From NCBI GenBank assembly GCA_035762545.1, contig DASTOM010000008.1, forward strand, positions 62,001-126,000: a DNA stretch of 64,000 nt, in the 5' to 3' direction. The notes beneath the pieces were generated by a model, which searched no databases, was not told the DNA's origin, and saw nothing but the letters and a program-made list of their open reading frames with translations. A program made the position numbers and the translations under genes. Below, piece by piece: positions 7,096 through 14,705 of this stretch (its first letter is position 1; each line of letters opens with the position of its first letter). Source of the DNA: JANQRA01 sp035762545 (GTDB lineage: Bacteria; Actinomycetota; Acidimicrobiia; Spongiisociales; ZC4RG35).

Positions 7096-8641
7096 CGGCG
7101 CCAAACCTCTCGCTGAGACCGAGCGGTTCGTTACGGAACAGCGCCGGATCCATTCGGCCGAGCGGTTCGGCGATGACCGGGTGGAAGTCCATGTGGGCAA
7201 GGATGTCACGCTCCACGTCGACCCCGTCGGCCACCTCGATCAAATCGAGTCCCTCGTCTCCCAGTCGGAACACCGCACGCTCGGTGATGTAGAGCACCTC
7301 CTGTTCTCGCAGGCGGGCCTGCTCGCCACTGAAGGTGATCTCGGTGACCTCGTCGACGAACTTGCGGACCCCACCCTCACGTTCGATCTCGAGTCGTCCG
7401 TCGACTACCCCCACCTCTCCGCCTGCGGTGAACGTGCCCACGAAACAGACACGTGGCGTGGCTGTGGCGATGTTCTGAAAGCCGCCGGGGCCCCGAAGCC
7501 GGTCTCCGAACTTGTGGACGTTGACGTTGCCGTGCCGGTCGACCTCGGCGAACGACAGGCTGGCGATGTCGAGGCCTCCCCCGTCGTAGAACGACATCAT
7601 CGCCGGCTGTTCGATCAGGGCCTGGAAGTTGAACCCCGCCCCGCCATCGTTGCCAGAGGCGGGCACGCCGCCGAAGACACCCTGCTCGACGGTGAGGACC
7701 AGGCGGTCGGCGATGCCCTCCTCCCAGGCGATCCGACCAATCGACTGGCTGATGCCGAAGCCGAGGTTGCAGATGTCTCCCGGCCCGAACTCGGTCAGCG
7801 AGCGTCGGGCGATCACCTTGCGGATGTCGACCGGCTCCGGCTGCGTCGGTGTCGGTTCCATCCTGTCCTGACCTGAGTAGTAGGGGGAGGCGTCGGTGAC
7901 GTATGTCTGGGTCTGGGCCGGGTCGAGGTAGGCATAGTCGATCAGCGCCCCCGGCACCTCGACCCGTCGAGGAACCAGGGAGTGGCGAGGGGCGAGTGTC
8001 TTGGCCTGGGAAATCACGATCCCACCACTGTTGTGGGCGGCCATGGCCATGGCGAGCATCTCACCGCGGACAGCCTCGTCCTCCATGCTCAGATTGCCGT
8101 CCTCGTCGATCACCGAGCCGCGGATGACCGCCACATCGATCGGGAAGCTCTTGAAGAAGAGCCACTCCTCTCCTCCGATCTCGTGCACCTCCACGAGATC
8201 CTCTGAGGCGATGCCTTGCTTGCCTCCGGTCTGCCGGGGATCGACGTAGGTGCCGAGCCCGATCTTCGTGAAAAGACCGGGACGGCCCGCTGCGATCTCC
8301 CTGCAGAGCTGAGAGAGGACACCCTGAGGGAAGGAGTACGCCTCGAGTTCTCCCCCAGCGATGAGGTCGGCGAGCGCCGGCTCGTTTCCCAGGTTCGACC
8401 CGATCGTCCGTTTCATCAATCCGGGCAGGGCGAGCTGAGAGAACCCACGTTCACCGAAATCCCCGATCCCGACAACGCGTACCGTGGTCAGGTCTCGGGG
8501 GCCACCGGTCTGGCTGAAACGGGCGGCGAGGCTGTCGATGAACAGTTGGGGAACGGCATGACCCCCGCCTGACCCCCCGATGATGAGCGTCGTGCCATCG
8601 CCGACGAGACCGACGGCGTCGGCGGCACCGATGAGCTTCAA
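7088..8641 (-). CDS. Acyl-CoA:carboxylate CoA-transferase, fused alpha-beta type
   Basis: A 517-residue single-chain CoA-transferase with both half domains, as in propionate CoA-transferase and YdiF. The N-terminal half carries the GGSGGGHAVPQ loop and the C-terminal half GDICNLGFGISQ. The catalytic glutamate sits in LTVEQGVFGGVPASG. It moves CoA from an acyl-CoA to acetate or another short acid. The overlap with the downstream hydratase gene and the 4-base overlap with the upstream SDR gene indicate one operon for short-chain acyl-CoA metabolism. Confidence 0.92.
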   Translation of the reverse strand: MKLIGAADAVGLVGDGTTLIIGGSGGGHAVPQLFIDSLAARFSQTGGPRDLTTVRVVGIGDFGERGFSQLALPGLMKRTIGSNLGNEPALADLIAGGELEAYSFPQGVLSQLCREIAAGRPGLFTKIGLGTYVDPRQTGGKQGIASEDLVEVHEIGGEEWLFFKSFPIDVAVIRGSVIDEDGNLSMEDEAVRGEMLAMAMAAHNSGGIVISQAKTLAPRHSLVPRRVEVPGALIDYAYLDPAQTQTYVTDASPYYSGQDRMEPTPTQPEPVDIRKVIARRSLTEFGPGDICNLGFGISQSIGRIAWEEGIADRLVLTVEQGVFGGVPASGNDGGAGFNFQALIEQPAMMSFYDGGGLDIASLSFAEVDRHGNVNVHKFGDRLRGPGGFQNIATATPRVCFVGTFTAGGEVGVVDGRLEIEREGGVRKFVDEVTEITFSGEQARLREQEVLYITERAVFRLGDEGLDLIEVADGVDVERDILAHMDFHPVIAEPLGRMDPALFRNEPLGLSERFGADV

Positions 8642-9390
8642 GGCATGTACCCCCCACCGTTGGGCCCGAGGGTCTGCCCGTGGAACATCTCCGCCTCGTC
8701 CGAGAGCAGAAACACCACGGCTGCGGCCACGTCCTCCGGTTCGCCGAAACGTCCCGCCGGGAGTTCCTTGAGCCTTCGCTCCCCTTCCTCGGTTCCCACG
8801 ATGTCACGGGTCATCTCGGTGAGGGTGAATCCAGGCGCCACCGCATTGAACCGCACACCTTGTGGCCCGAACTCCCGGGCCAGAGACTTGGTCATGCCCA
8901 AGAGTCCTGACTTGGCGGCGGCGTAGGGAACCACTCCGGGCAACCCCACCTGGCCGAGACGGCTCGAGATGTTGACGACACACCCTGAGCCCTGCTCGAG
9001 CATGGTGGGGAGGGCAGCTTGGATGGTGTGGAAGGCGGCGCTCAAGTCGGTGGCGATCACCTGGTCCCATTCCTCGGTCGTCACCTCGAGGAACGGGGTG
9101 ACGGGCATGATCCCGGCGTTGTTGACCAGGGCGTCGATCCGCCCCATCTCGTCGATGACCCTTGCCACGAGGGATCGGGCCTGGGGGGGGTCGGTGACAT
9201 CACCTTCGACCGCGATGGAGCGTCGCCCCATCTGCTCGACCTCGGAGACGACTGCCAACGCGCTCTCGGTGTCGGAGAGATAACCGACGGCGACGTCGTA
9301 TCCGGCTTCGGCGCACCGGAGCGCTATGGCCCTGCCAATACCCCGGTTGGCACCGGTGACTAGAGCGACTCGATGTGGGGATTCAGGCAA
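8638..9390 (-). CDS. SDR-family oxidoreductase (FabG-like)
   Basis: A 250-residue classical short-chain dehydrogenase. It has the NAD(P) loop TGANRGIG, the NNAG motif, and the serine, tyrosine and lysine of the active site (NISSRLG, then YAAAKSG). The family signature FNAVAPGFTLTEM follows. Likely a 3-oxoacyl-thioester reductase, fitting the acyl-CoA operon it heads. I chose the TTG at 9390, which lies behind GGAGGG. The other in-frame TTG, at 9417, lacks a ribosome-binding site and falls inside a palindrome (9412-9427) that looks like an operator. Confidence 0.9.
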   Translation of the reverse strand: MPESPHRVALVTGANRGIGRAIALRCAEAGYDVAVGYLSDTESALAVVSEVEQMGRRSIAVEGDVTDPPQARSLVARVIDEMGRIDALVNNAGIMPVTPFLEVTTEEWDQVIATDLSAAFHTIQAALPTMLEQGSGCVVNISSRLGQVGLPGVVPYAAAKSGLLGMTKSLAREFGPQGVRFNAVAPGFTLTEMTRDIVGTEEGERRLKELPAGRFGEPEDVAAAVVFLLSDEAEMFHGQTLGPNGGGYMP

Positions 9391-9411
9391 ATTCCCTCCG
9401 AAGGGACGGTG

Positions 9412-9480
9412 CGGCAAGCGGTTGCCGTGGACGGTCCCGCGGGACGGTACCGAGGGGGTGGGCAGTGGTCAAGGTTGACC
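9412..9480. promoter_or_regulatory. Cluster of three palindromes upstream of the SDR operon
   Basis: Three perfect inverted repeats sit within 69 bases: CGGCAA-GCGG-TTGCCG (9412-9427), GTCCCGCGGGAC (9434-9445) and GGTCAA-GG-TTGACC (9467-9480). They lie between the divergent SDR operon and the small membrane protein gene. They look like repressor binding sites, TetR- or FadR-like by shape. No regulator gene lies next to them. Confidence 0.5.
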
Positions 9481-9607
9481 GACAGGCGGTGCGGACCGCG
9501 AAAATTTCGACTGATGCTGAACGCACCCGCCAACGCCTCTCGTAACGTTTCGACGACTTTCGAAGGGAGGCAAACATGGGATCTCCGCCTGCTGGGGTTC
9601 GGAGTCG

Positions 9608-9910
9608 GTGTCGACCGGGACCGACTTCGCCGAGCTGACTCCCGTGTTGCTGGCGTTCGATCACCTCAACTTCATCATGGTGATGACCAACCTGATCTTT
9701 GCGATGATGTTCACTGCGTCCGTGGTGAGTGACTCGGTGAGCCGCCTGCTCCTCTGGGGGATCAACATCGGGGTAGCGGGATTCGCCATAGGTCTGATCA
9801 CCGAGAGCGCCACGGTGAAGCGAGTGTTCACCCCGATTCTCGGACTGGCGCTCCTCTACGGGATCTACGTGTTCCTCCGGGCGCCCGAGCGAGAGAGCGT
9901 CGCTGCGTAG
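9608..9910 (+). CDS. Small membrane protein, three predicted TM helices
   Basis: A 100-residue hydrophobic protein with three likely membrane spans (about residues 20-40, 46-64 and 72-90) and no family that I recognise. The chosen start is a GTG without an obvious ribosome-binding site. The strong site AAGGGAGG at 9563-9570 instead serves an ATG at 9576 that opens a 20-codon ORF ending inside this gene. The membrane protein may therefore be translationally coupled to that short ORF, or a frameshift may have separated the start from the gene. Confidence 0.6.
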   Translation: MSTGTDFAELTPVLLAFDHLNFIMVMTNLIFAMMFTASVVSDSVSRLLLWGINIGVAGFAIGLITESATVKRVFTPILGLALLYGIYVFLRAPERESVAA

Positions 9911-9919
9911 CCTTCATAT

Positions 9920-10312
9920 GTGACCTGGGCCAAGGACCCACGAGTCGACGAATACATCGACGCCCTACCGGAGTGGCAGCAGAGGATCTGTCACCAGGTC
10001 CGGGAGCTGGTGCACGGCGTCGATCCCGACGTGGAAGAGACCATCAAACGAACCGTCCAGCCTTACTTCGTCCTCCAGGGGAACATCTGCGCCCTGCTCG
10101 CGGCCAAGGACCATGTGAACGTCTTCCTCTACGACGGCGGCATCGTGCCCGACCCGGAAGGCATCATCACCGGTGGCCACGACAACAAGACCGCGAGAAC
10201 GGTTGCGGTGAGAGAGGGGGAGACTCTGAACGAGAGGGCGTTGGCCGAGATGTTCCGTCAGATCATCGCTAACAACCGGGCCGGCGGCTGGAGGAAGCTC
10301 AAGAACGCATGA
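9920..10312 (+). CDS. DUF1801 (YdhG-like) protein
   Basis: A 130-residue protein of the DUF1801/YdhG fold. The pattern VDEYIDALPEWQQRICHQVRELVHGVDPDVEETIKRTVQPYF, with a central FLYDGGIVPDPEGII, is typical. Some relatives have been called iron-binding or frataxin-like, but the function is not established. Start GTG 9920, because the ATG three bases before it is followed directly by TGA. A second DUF1801-type gene lies at 36262-36684. Confidence 0.75.
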   Translation: MTWAKDPRVDEYIDALPEWQQRICHQVRELVHGVDPDVEETIKRTVQPYFVLQGNICALLAAKDHVNVFLYDGGIVPDPEGIITGGHDNKTARTVAVREGETLNERALAEMFRQIIANNRAGGWRKLKNA

Positions 10313-10366
10313 AGGCAGATGTGCGATCGGGCGATTCCGCCCGTTTCTGCCGCGTAGCATTCGCCG

Positions 10367-10810
10367 GTGGCGAGCATCGAGACGTCGATCGACATCGACC
10401 GGCCCATCGCAACGGTTTGGACCTATTTGACAGACCTGCACAACGCCAAGGACTGGTCCACCGAAGTCGTGGAGACCGAGTACTCCGGTCCGCTCGGGCT
10501 CGGCGCCACCGGGGTGGACACCCGCCGCTGGGGCAAGCGTGAAGTCCAATGGGATTGGACCGTCACCAACTATGTGACCCCAAACCTGCTGGAGCTCACC
10601 TACGGACCTCCACTCAATGCGGTGGCGCGCTTCAACTTCGACGAGATCTCCCCGACGGCAACACATGTCACTTGTGCCACGACCCTGCGCCCATCCGGTT
10701 GGTGGCGGCTCATGTCCCCCGTCATCGCGGCCGAGGCACGGAAAGCCGACGAAACCCAGTTCGCCAAGGTGAAGAGCATCCTCGAAGGATTGGCCGACAC
10801 CGAAACGTAG
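10367..10810 (+). CDS. SRPBCC (START/polyketide cyclase-like) protein
   Basis: A 147-residue ligand-binding-fold protein. The N-terminus SIETSIDIDRPIATVWTYLTDLHNAKDWSTEVVE is the usual start of SRPBCC proteins. It continues with the alternating strand pattern of the helix-grip fold and a C-terminal amphipathic helix (ADETQFAKVKSILEGL). The ligand is unknown. It starts with GTG. A second SRPBCC gene lies inside the tRNA-flanked island at 12413. Confidence 0.8.
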   Translation: MASIETSIDIDRPIATVWTYLTDLHNAKDWSTEVVETEYSGPLGLGATGVDTRRWGKREVQWDWTVTNYVTPNLLELTYGPPLNAVARFNFDEISPTATHVTCATTLRPSGWWRLMSPVIAAEARKADETQFAKVKSILEGLADTET

Positions 10811-10820
10811 ACGTGAAGCG

Positions 10821-11150
10821 TCAAGTGTCGAGTATTTCGGCGATCTCCTCGAACGTGTCCTGGACTTCGCTGCCGGTGGTACTGGCGACGAACAGCAGCA
10901 GAAAGAGCCCGACCCCGACAATCAGAAGCACGGTGCCGACGATTCCGATGACCTTCGCGGCGTTGGCCATGCCTTGCCCGGTCGGATCCCGCCGGCCGGC
11001 GGCGATTCCCTTCAACTCGTTGTTGGCTATGACCCACGCAAAGGGCGGCAGCACCCAACAAAGGACGATTCCAAGTATTGACAGGACGAGGGCGGTCGTG
11101 GCCTGACTCGCCTCCGGATACTGGGCCGGCTGGGGCGGATTCGCGGTCAT
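10821..11150 (-). CDS. DUF4190-type membrane protein
   Basis: A 109-residue protein with a short proline-rich N-terminus followed by two membrane helices (about residues 18-42 and 62-92). The signature ALVLSILGIVLCWVLPPFAWVIANNELKGI and a glycine/lysine loop between the helices match DUF4190-like proteins common in actinobacteria. Function unknown. It is convergent with the SRPBCC gene and ends next to the displaced tRNA fragment. Confidence 0.75.
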   Translation of the reverse strand: MTANPPQPAQYPEASQATTALVLSILGIVLCWVLPPFAWVIANNELKGIAAGRRDPTGQGMANAAKVIGIVGTVLLIVGVGLFLLLFVASTTGSEVQDTFEEIAEILDT

Positions 11151-11179
11151 GGTGCAACGAACCTAGCGGGATGACTCTC

Positions 11180-11227
11180 GGTGGACCGTGCTGGACTTGA
11201 ACCAGCGACCTCTCGCGTGTGAGGCGA
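11180..11227 (-). repeat. Displaced 3' half of tRNA-Val (attachment-site copy)
   Basis: This 48-base segment equals 14587-14634, the 3' half of the intact tRNA-Val(CAC), with one mismatch (A at 11185 against G at 14592). It contains the anticodon loop, the T arm and the 3' acceptor strand but no 5' half, so it is not a functional tRNA. Such a partial copy is what site-specific integration into a tRNA gene leaves at the far end of an element. Confidence 0.85.
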
Positions 11228-11488
11228 AACAACCATTGTCTACGGGTGTCGCATCATGTCGCATGCTGACATCAGCAAAAAAGGGCTGGGACCTGCGGAA
11301 ATACGTTCAAACCGCACGATTTCCCCCGTCACTTGAAGTCTCAGCGAAGTACGGCATCGCCTGATCGTTGGGGTTTTCACCGCCGGCGAGACGTTCATAG
11401 AGTGGAACGACGTGGACGTGTCCACGGCCCCGCGCCGCCGCGTAGTCCTCCGGCCCTATGACCTCGACCACAACGTTCCTCAGCCGAG

Positions 11489-11776
11489 ATGAGGCCGGCG
11501 AAGTCGTATACGGGGTCGGTGCGTCTCGTAGACCGGAAGACTCGCGTTGTGGAGGTGTTAGGTCCCGAACCGGCAGGATCGAAGCGGCCGACAGACCGGA
11601 AACTGTTCTACGACCCAGGCCCATACGCGCCGCCATCGCCGAATCCCTTAACGATGGTTGGCGTGTGCATCGCGGGGAACGGGAGGACAGCCAAATTCCT
11701 CGTGGACCAGAACAGGCTGGGCGACTCGTTTCTCGACTATCTGGGGAAGCTTCCCGACAGGCCGGTACGTCTATAA
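11489..11776 (+). CDS. Hypothetical protein in the islet (doubtful)
   Basis: A 95-residue frame with a plausible composition (VVEVLGPEPAG ... LTMVGVCIAGNGRTAKFLVDQNRLGDSFLDYLGKLPDRPV) but no family that I recognise and no clear ribosome-binding site. An opposite frame at 11307-11636 is also open, so one of the two is spurious. The rest of 11228-11990 holds no convincing gene and looks like decayed island DNA. Confidence 0.25.
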   Translation: MRPAKSYTGSVRLVDRKTRVVEVLGPEPAGSKRPTDRKLFYDPGPYAPPSPNPLTMVGVCIAGNGRTAKFLVDQNRLGDSFLDYLGKLPDRPVRL

Positions 11777-11990
11777 CGTCACACAGCCCGAAGGGCTGGC
11801 TGGTCGATTGAACCGACCTGACCGCTCGTCTCCTCGAGAATCCGCATCCAACCGATCATCGAATCGAACTTCGCTATCGGCTCTTAGGCGTGGCTTCTAC
11901 GGGCTCGGTACAGACCAAGAGAGAAGCGTCATACGCGATATCGAAGACTTCCTCGCCTGCCCTCAAGAATGTGGATGAACTCGGAGGCTG

Positions 11991-12245
11991 CTAGACGGTC
12001 CTGGATCGCATGGCCCTGTAGACCAACAAGGCGATAACTGCGCCAATGATTGATCCGACGATGCCAGCGGTGGTGATATCCCAGTCACCCTCAAAGAACA
12101 GATTTCCGAGGAAACCTCCGACTAACGAACCGATCAGACCTAGGACCATCGTCCCCAGCCAGCCCATCGGGTCGTCGCCAGGGACCAGCAGTCGAGCTAT
12201 CGCGCCTGCAATTAGGCCGACGATCAACCAAATCAGAATTCCCAC
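11991..12245 (-). CDS. GlsB/YeaQ/YmgE family membrane protein
   Basis: An 84-residue membrane protein of the transglycosylase-associated (GlsB/YeaQ/YmgE) family. It has two or three short hydrophobic helices with the family glycine pattern GLIAGAIARLLVPGDDPMGWLGTMVLGLIGSLVGGFLG. The GTG at 12245 lies behind AAAGGAA at six bases and gives the usual family length. An upstream start would add an unlikely polar tail. Members are often stress-induced and their biochemical role is unknown. It is inside the tRNA-flanked islet. Confidence 0.88.
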   Translation of the reverse strand: MGILIWLIVGLIAGAIARLLVPGDDPMGWLGTMVLGLIGSLVGGFLGNLFFEGDWDITTAGIVGSIIGAVIALLVYRAMRSRTV

Positions 12246-12412
12246 TTTGGTTCCTTTCCACCGAGTGTTGTCGGCAGAAGAGATACCCGAAGGCGGACAG
12301 AGTGAAACGGATGACTGTCGGCGGGACTTAGGCACAAAAAGCCCACTCGTGGGTAACTCGGCGTGAGCCGAAGAATTGCTACGCCGGGAATACGGTCATC
12401 TACGGTTCCGTC

Positions 12413-12871
12413 ATGCCGAGTGTCCGCGTCAGCGAACACAGCGAACTGCCTCCACACGTCGTTCTGGCCGCTGCCCGGGACTTCACTGATCGGCGAGCGG
12501 AAATGTGGCCAGATGTTCATGTCGAATACCTTCAGGTCCACGAAATCGGTGAAAGCCATGCCGAGGTGACGGAGGGCAATCCTTGGCCCATTGGGTACGT
12601 TTGGGAGCGGTTGCGCTACGACTGGTCGGACCCTCGCTCGCTGCGAGGCGAGGTCATCGATTCCAACCTGTTCAAACCAGGAAGCACGTGGGAGCTGTGG
12701 GCGACCCCTGAGGATGATGGCAGTCGTGTAGAGATTCGCGCCGTACGGCATCTACGCGGCCGCGGCTGGCTGCTTGCTCCGTTCTTCCTCCCGATCCCCG
12801 TGATCTCGGCAGCTGCAACTGTACGAGAACACCTGCGTCACTTCCTGGCCAGCATCAACACACCCAACTAG
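12413..12871 (+). CDS. SRPBCC-like protein
   Basis: A 152-residue protein whose N-terminus (SVRVSEHSELPPHVVLAAARDFTDRRAEMWPDVHVEYLQVHEIGE) and strand pattern (STWELWATPEDDGSRVEIRAVRHLRG) fit the SRPBCC helix-grip fold. A final helix (AATVREHLRHFLASI) is present. The family assignment is by pattern. The ligand is unknown. It lies in the islet, next to sequence with no clear genes. Confidence 0.65.
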   Translation: MPSVRVSEHSELPPHVVLAAARDFTDRRAEMWPDVHVEYLQVHEIGESHAEVTEGNPWPIGYVWERLRYDWSDPRSLRGEVIDSNLFKPGSTWELWATPEDDGSRVEIRAVRHLRGRGWLLAPFFLPIPVISAAATVREHLRHFLASINTPN

Positions 12872-13848
12872 TGGCGATCTCAATTGGGTCGAGGTCCTTC
12901 GTTCAGCGAAGCTCAAATAGTCGAGCGGGTCTGTCAGGGTGTATTCGACGCCGACCAGATGGGGAACTCTAGGGCCGCATTCGTCGACTCCTACGGGTTC
13001 AAATCGGAGCACCCCGTCTTCAACAGACCATAGGTACGCTCCCCTTGCAGTAGGCGAAAAGCATCACCGTGGCCGAACCACCAGGGCCGGGAAATTTCGC
13101 GATCTCGGGCATTCTCAGCGATGTCGTCGGGTCTTCAGCCGGATGGCAGCGCGGCTGTCGCGCTGTCCATGGCCCTATTGCCCCGATCAAGAAGAGCCGA
13201 CGCTTGGTTGATCACATCAACATCAGCGTTGGCGGCTCCACGTTGGGCCATTTCCAGAGCGTCGACTCCGAAAAGCCGTACTGCATCGGCAAGAGATAAC
13301 TGGCGAACAGTCCCGCAGCCGCTGCTCCTGTTATCCATTGTCGCGTCGTCTTCCGATGGCTCTCGACCTGTGGTTCGAGGGTCTTTGACACGGCTTCAGC
13401 CTATTTCCACCAACGCAAGGCAAACAATGAGGCTCCGCTGTTTGGGTGTCGGGTCGACCAGACCGGCCACTTCGAGAAGCCGCTCGGCAGCTTCGATGTT
13501 CGTCGCAACCTTTGACATTGCAGATTGTGGCTTTGGCCCGTTCGGTGGGTGGATCACCGGGCGGGCCATTTCTGTTCGTCAGCCTATAGAACGGACCCGA
13601 CGAGGGGAATGGGAACTTTCCTGGCTACTCGGCAATTCGCCAGTGCAAGTGAGTTGCGGCAGGAGGTACAAGAAACCCCGTAGTTACGAGGTATTTTGGG
13701 GGTGGGCGAGGCAGTACACGTTTGTAACCCTGCTGCTTGAGTGGGATGGGAACGCAACGATCGTGAAACCGCTCGACATGATGAAAATGCCGAGCGAACT
13801 GCGTCGAGTGCACCATCTCAGGTGAGACGCCTCTGACGTCCCGTCGTT
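12872..13848. other. Gene-poor stretch of the islet
   Basis: Nearly 1 kb without a convincing gene. A long open frame at 13121-13825 (+) and a 67-codon minus-strand frame at 13135-13338 overlap. Neither matches a family that I recognise, and their composition does not decide between them. Base composition drops below that of the neighbours, as expected of foreign or decaying DNA. Confidence 0.5.
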
Positions 13849-14523
13849 CTATTGCACCAGCAGATGCGCTAGCTCGCCTGGGTGGAGCGCGAACACCGCA
13901 TGATCAGAGGCGATTTCGAATGGTTCGACACCCAAGCGGGCCACCATCTCATCCTGTTTCGCCGGCGGCAGCACGTTGTCCTCGGTGCACTTGATGTAGG
14001 TGCTCGGCACGTCGGGGAGCGACCGGCCCGGCCACGGTTGTTCCATCGCCGCCCAGCCCTGGGGGCGCTGAGTGGCCTCGAGAAAGGCGAGGTACGCCGC
14101 CCGCTCCTCTGGCGGCACGATCGATGCCAGCAGCTCGGTGTCGAACGACCGGCAGCCGTTGCCGTCGTCACGTGACACCGACATGATCATCTCAATGACG
14201 TCTTCGCCGGCGAGATCGGCGATCGATCGCCCTGGCTCAGGTACGAAAGCAGTCACGTAGACGAGACGGTCGACATGAACCTGTTCGGGCACGAGCGAGA
14301 TCGTCGCCCCGCCGGCCGAATGGGCGACAACCGCAACCGGACCCTCGACACCGGCCATGGCGTCCAGCACCGCGTCTACGTAGTCGCCGAGCATGGCCGC
14401 TGGGTCCGTGGACGGCAGGTCGACGGCGATTGCTCGGTGACCGAGGGCCTCGAGTTCAGGAATCACGGGCGCCATCTCGGCGGGGCTGCCAAACCCACCG
14501 TGGACAATCACGAACGTCGTCAC
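13849..14523 (-). CDS. Alpha/beta-fold hydrolase
   Basis: A 224-residue serine hydrolase. TTFVIVHGGFGSPAEM gives the oxyanion-hole strand, VAVVAHSAGGATISL the nucleophile elbow with Ser in HSAGG, and the C-terminal IASDHAVFALHPGELA the catalytic histidine. TYIKCTEDNVLPP is the acid-strand region. It resembles the small esterases near the EstB/salicylate-esterase-like group; the substrate is unknown. The GTG at 14523 follows GAGGAGG at 4 bases. Longer frames upstream would read into the tRNA gene. It is the last gene of the islet before the tRNA. Confidence 0.85.
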   Translation of the reverse strand: MTTFVIVHGGFGSPAEMAPVIPELEALGHRAIAVDLPSTDPAAMLGDYVDAVLDAMAGVEGPVAVVAHSAGGATISLVPEQVHVDRLVYVTAFVPEPGRSIADLAGEDVIEMIMSVSRDDGNGCRSFDTELLASIVPPEERAAYLAFLEATQRPQGWAAMEQPWPGRSLPDVPSTYIKCTEDNVLPPAKQDEMVARLGVEPFEIASDHAVFALHPGELAHLLVQ

Positions 14524-14588
14524 GTTGCCTCCTCTAAACAAACGACCCACCATCGCATGCTTGCGCCGCCCGTCACACCCTCGTTTGG

Positions 14589-14663
14589 TGGGCCGTGCTG
14601 GACTTGAACCAGCGACCTCTCGCGTGTGAGGCGAGCGCTCTAGCCGAGCTGAGCTAACGGCCC
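14589..14663 (-). tRNA. tRNA-Val(CAC)
   Basis: A complete cloverleaf: acceptor GGGCCGT paired with ACGGCCC, A as discriminator and an encoded CCA (14586-14588). The anticodon stem is CTCGC/GCGAG around the loop CTCACAC, giving anticodon CAC, and the T arm is GCTGG-TTCAAGT-CCAGC. Its 3' half is duplicated at 11180-11227, which marks it as an integration target. Confidence 0.95.
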
Positions 14664-14705
14664 GAAGAAGGCGACAGGTTACCGGTCGCATAACCGCTAG
14701 TCGAT

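Larger units (their letters stand above)
11228..14586. mobile_element. tRNA-Val-flanked genomic islet without integrase
   Basis: The 3.36-kb segment lies between the displaced tRNA 3' half and the intact tRNA-Val(CAC), with the direct repeat at both ends. Its middle has lower GC than the flanks: 31 of 60 bases at 13681-13740 against 42 of 60 at 14761-14820. It carries a YeaQ-like gene, an SRPBCC gene, an alpha/beta hydrolase gene and stretches of broken frames. No integrase or excisionase is visible, so it is either a decayed element or one mobilised in trans. Confidence 0.6.

Noticed and set aside
13135..13338. Possible ankyrin-like fragment on the minus strand of the islet
   Set aside because: The similarity is too weak to call and no second repeat unit is visible.
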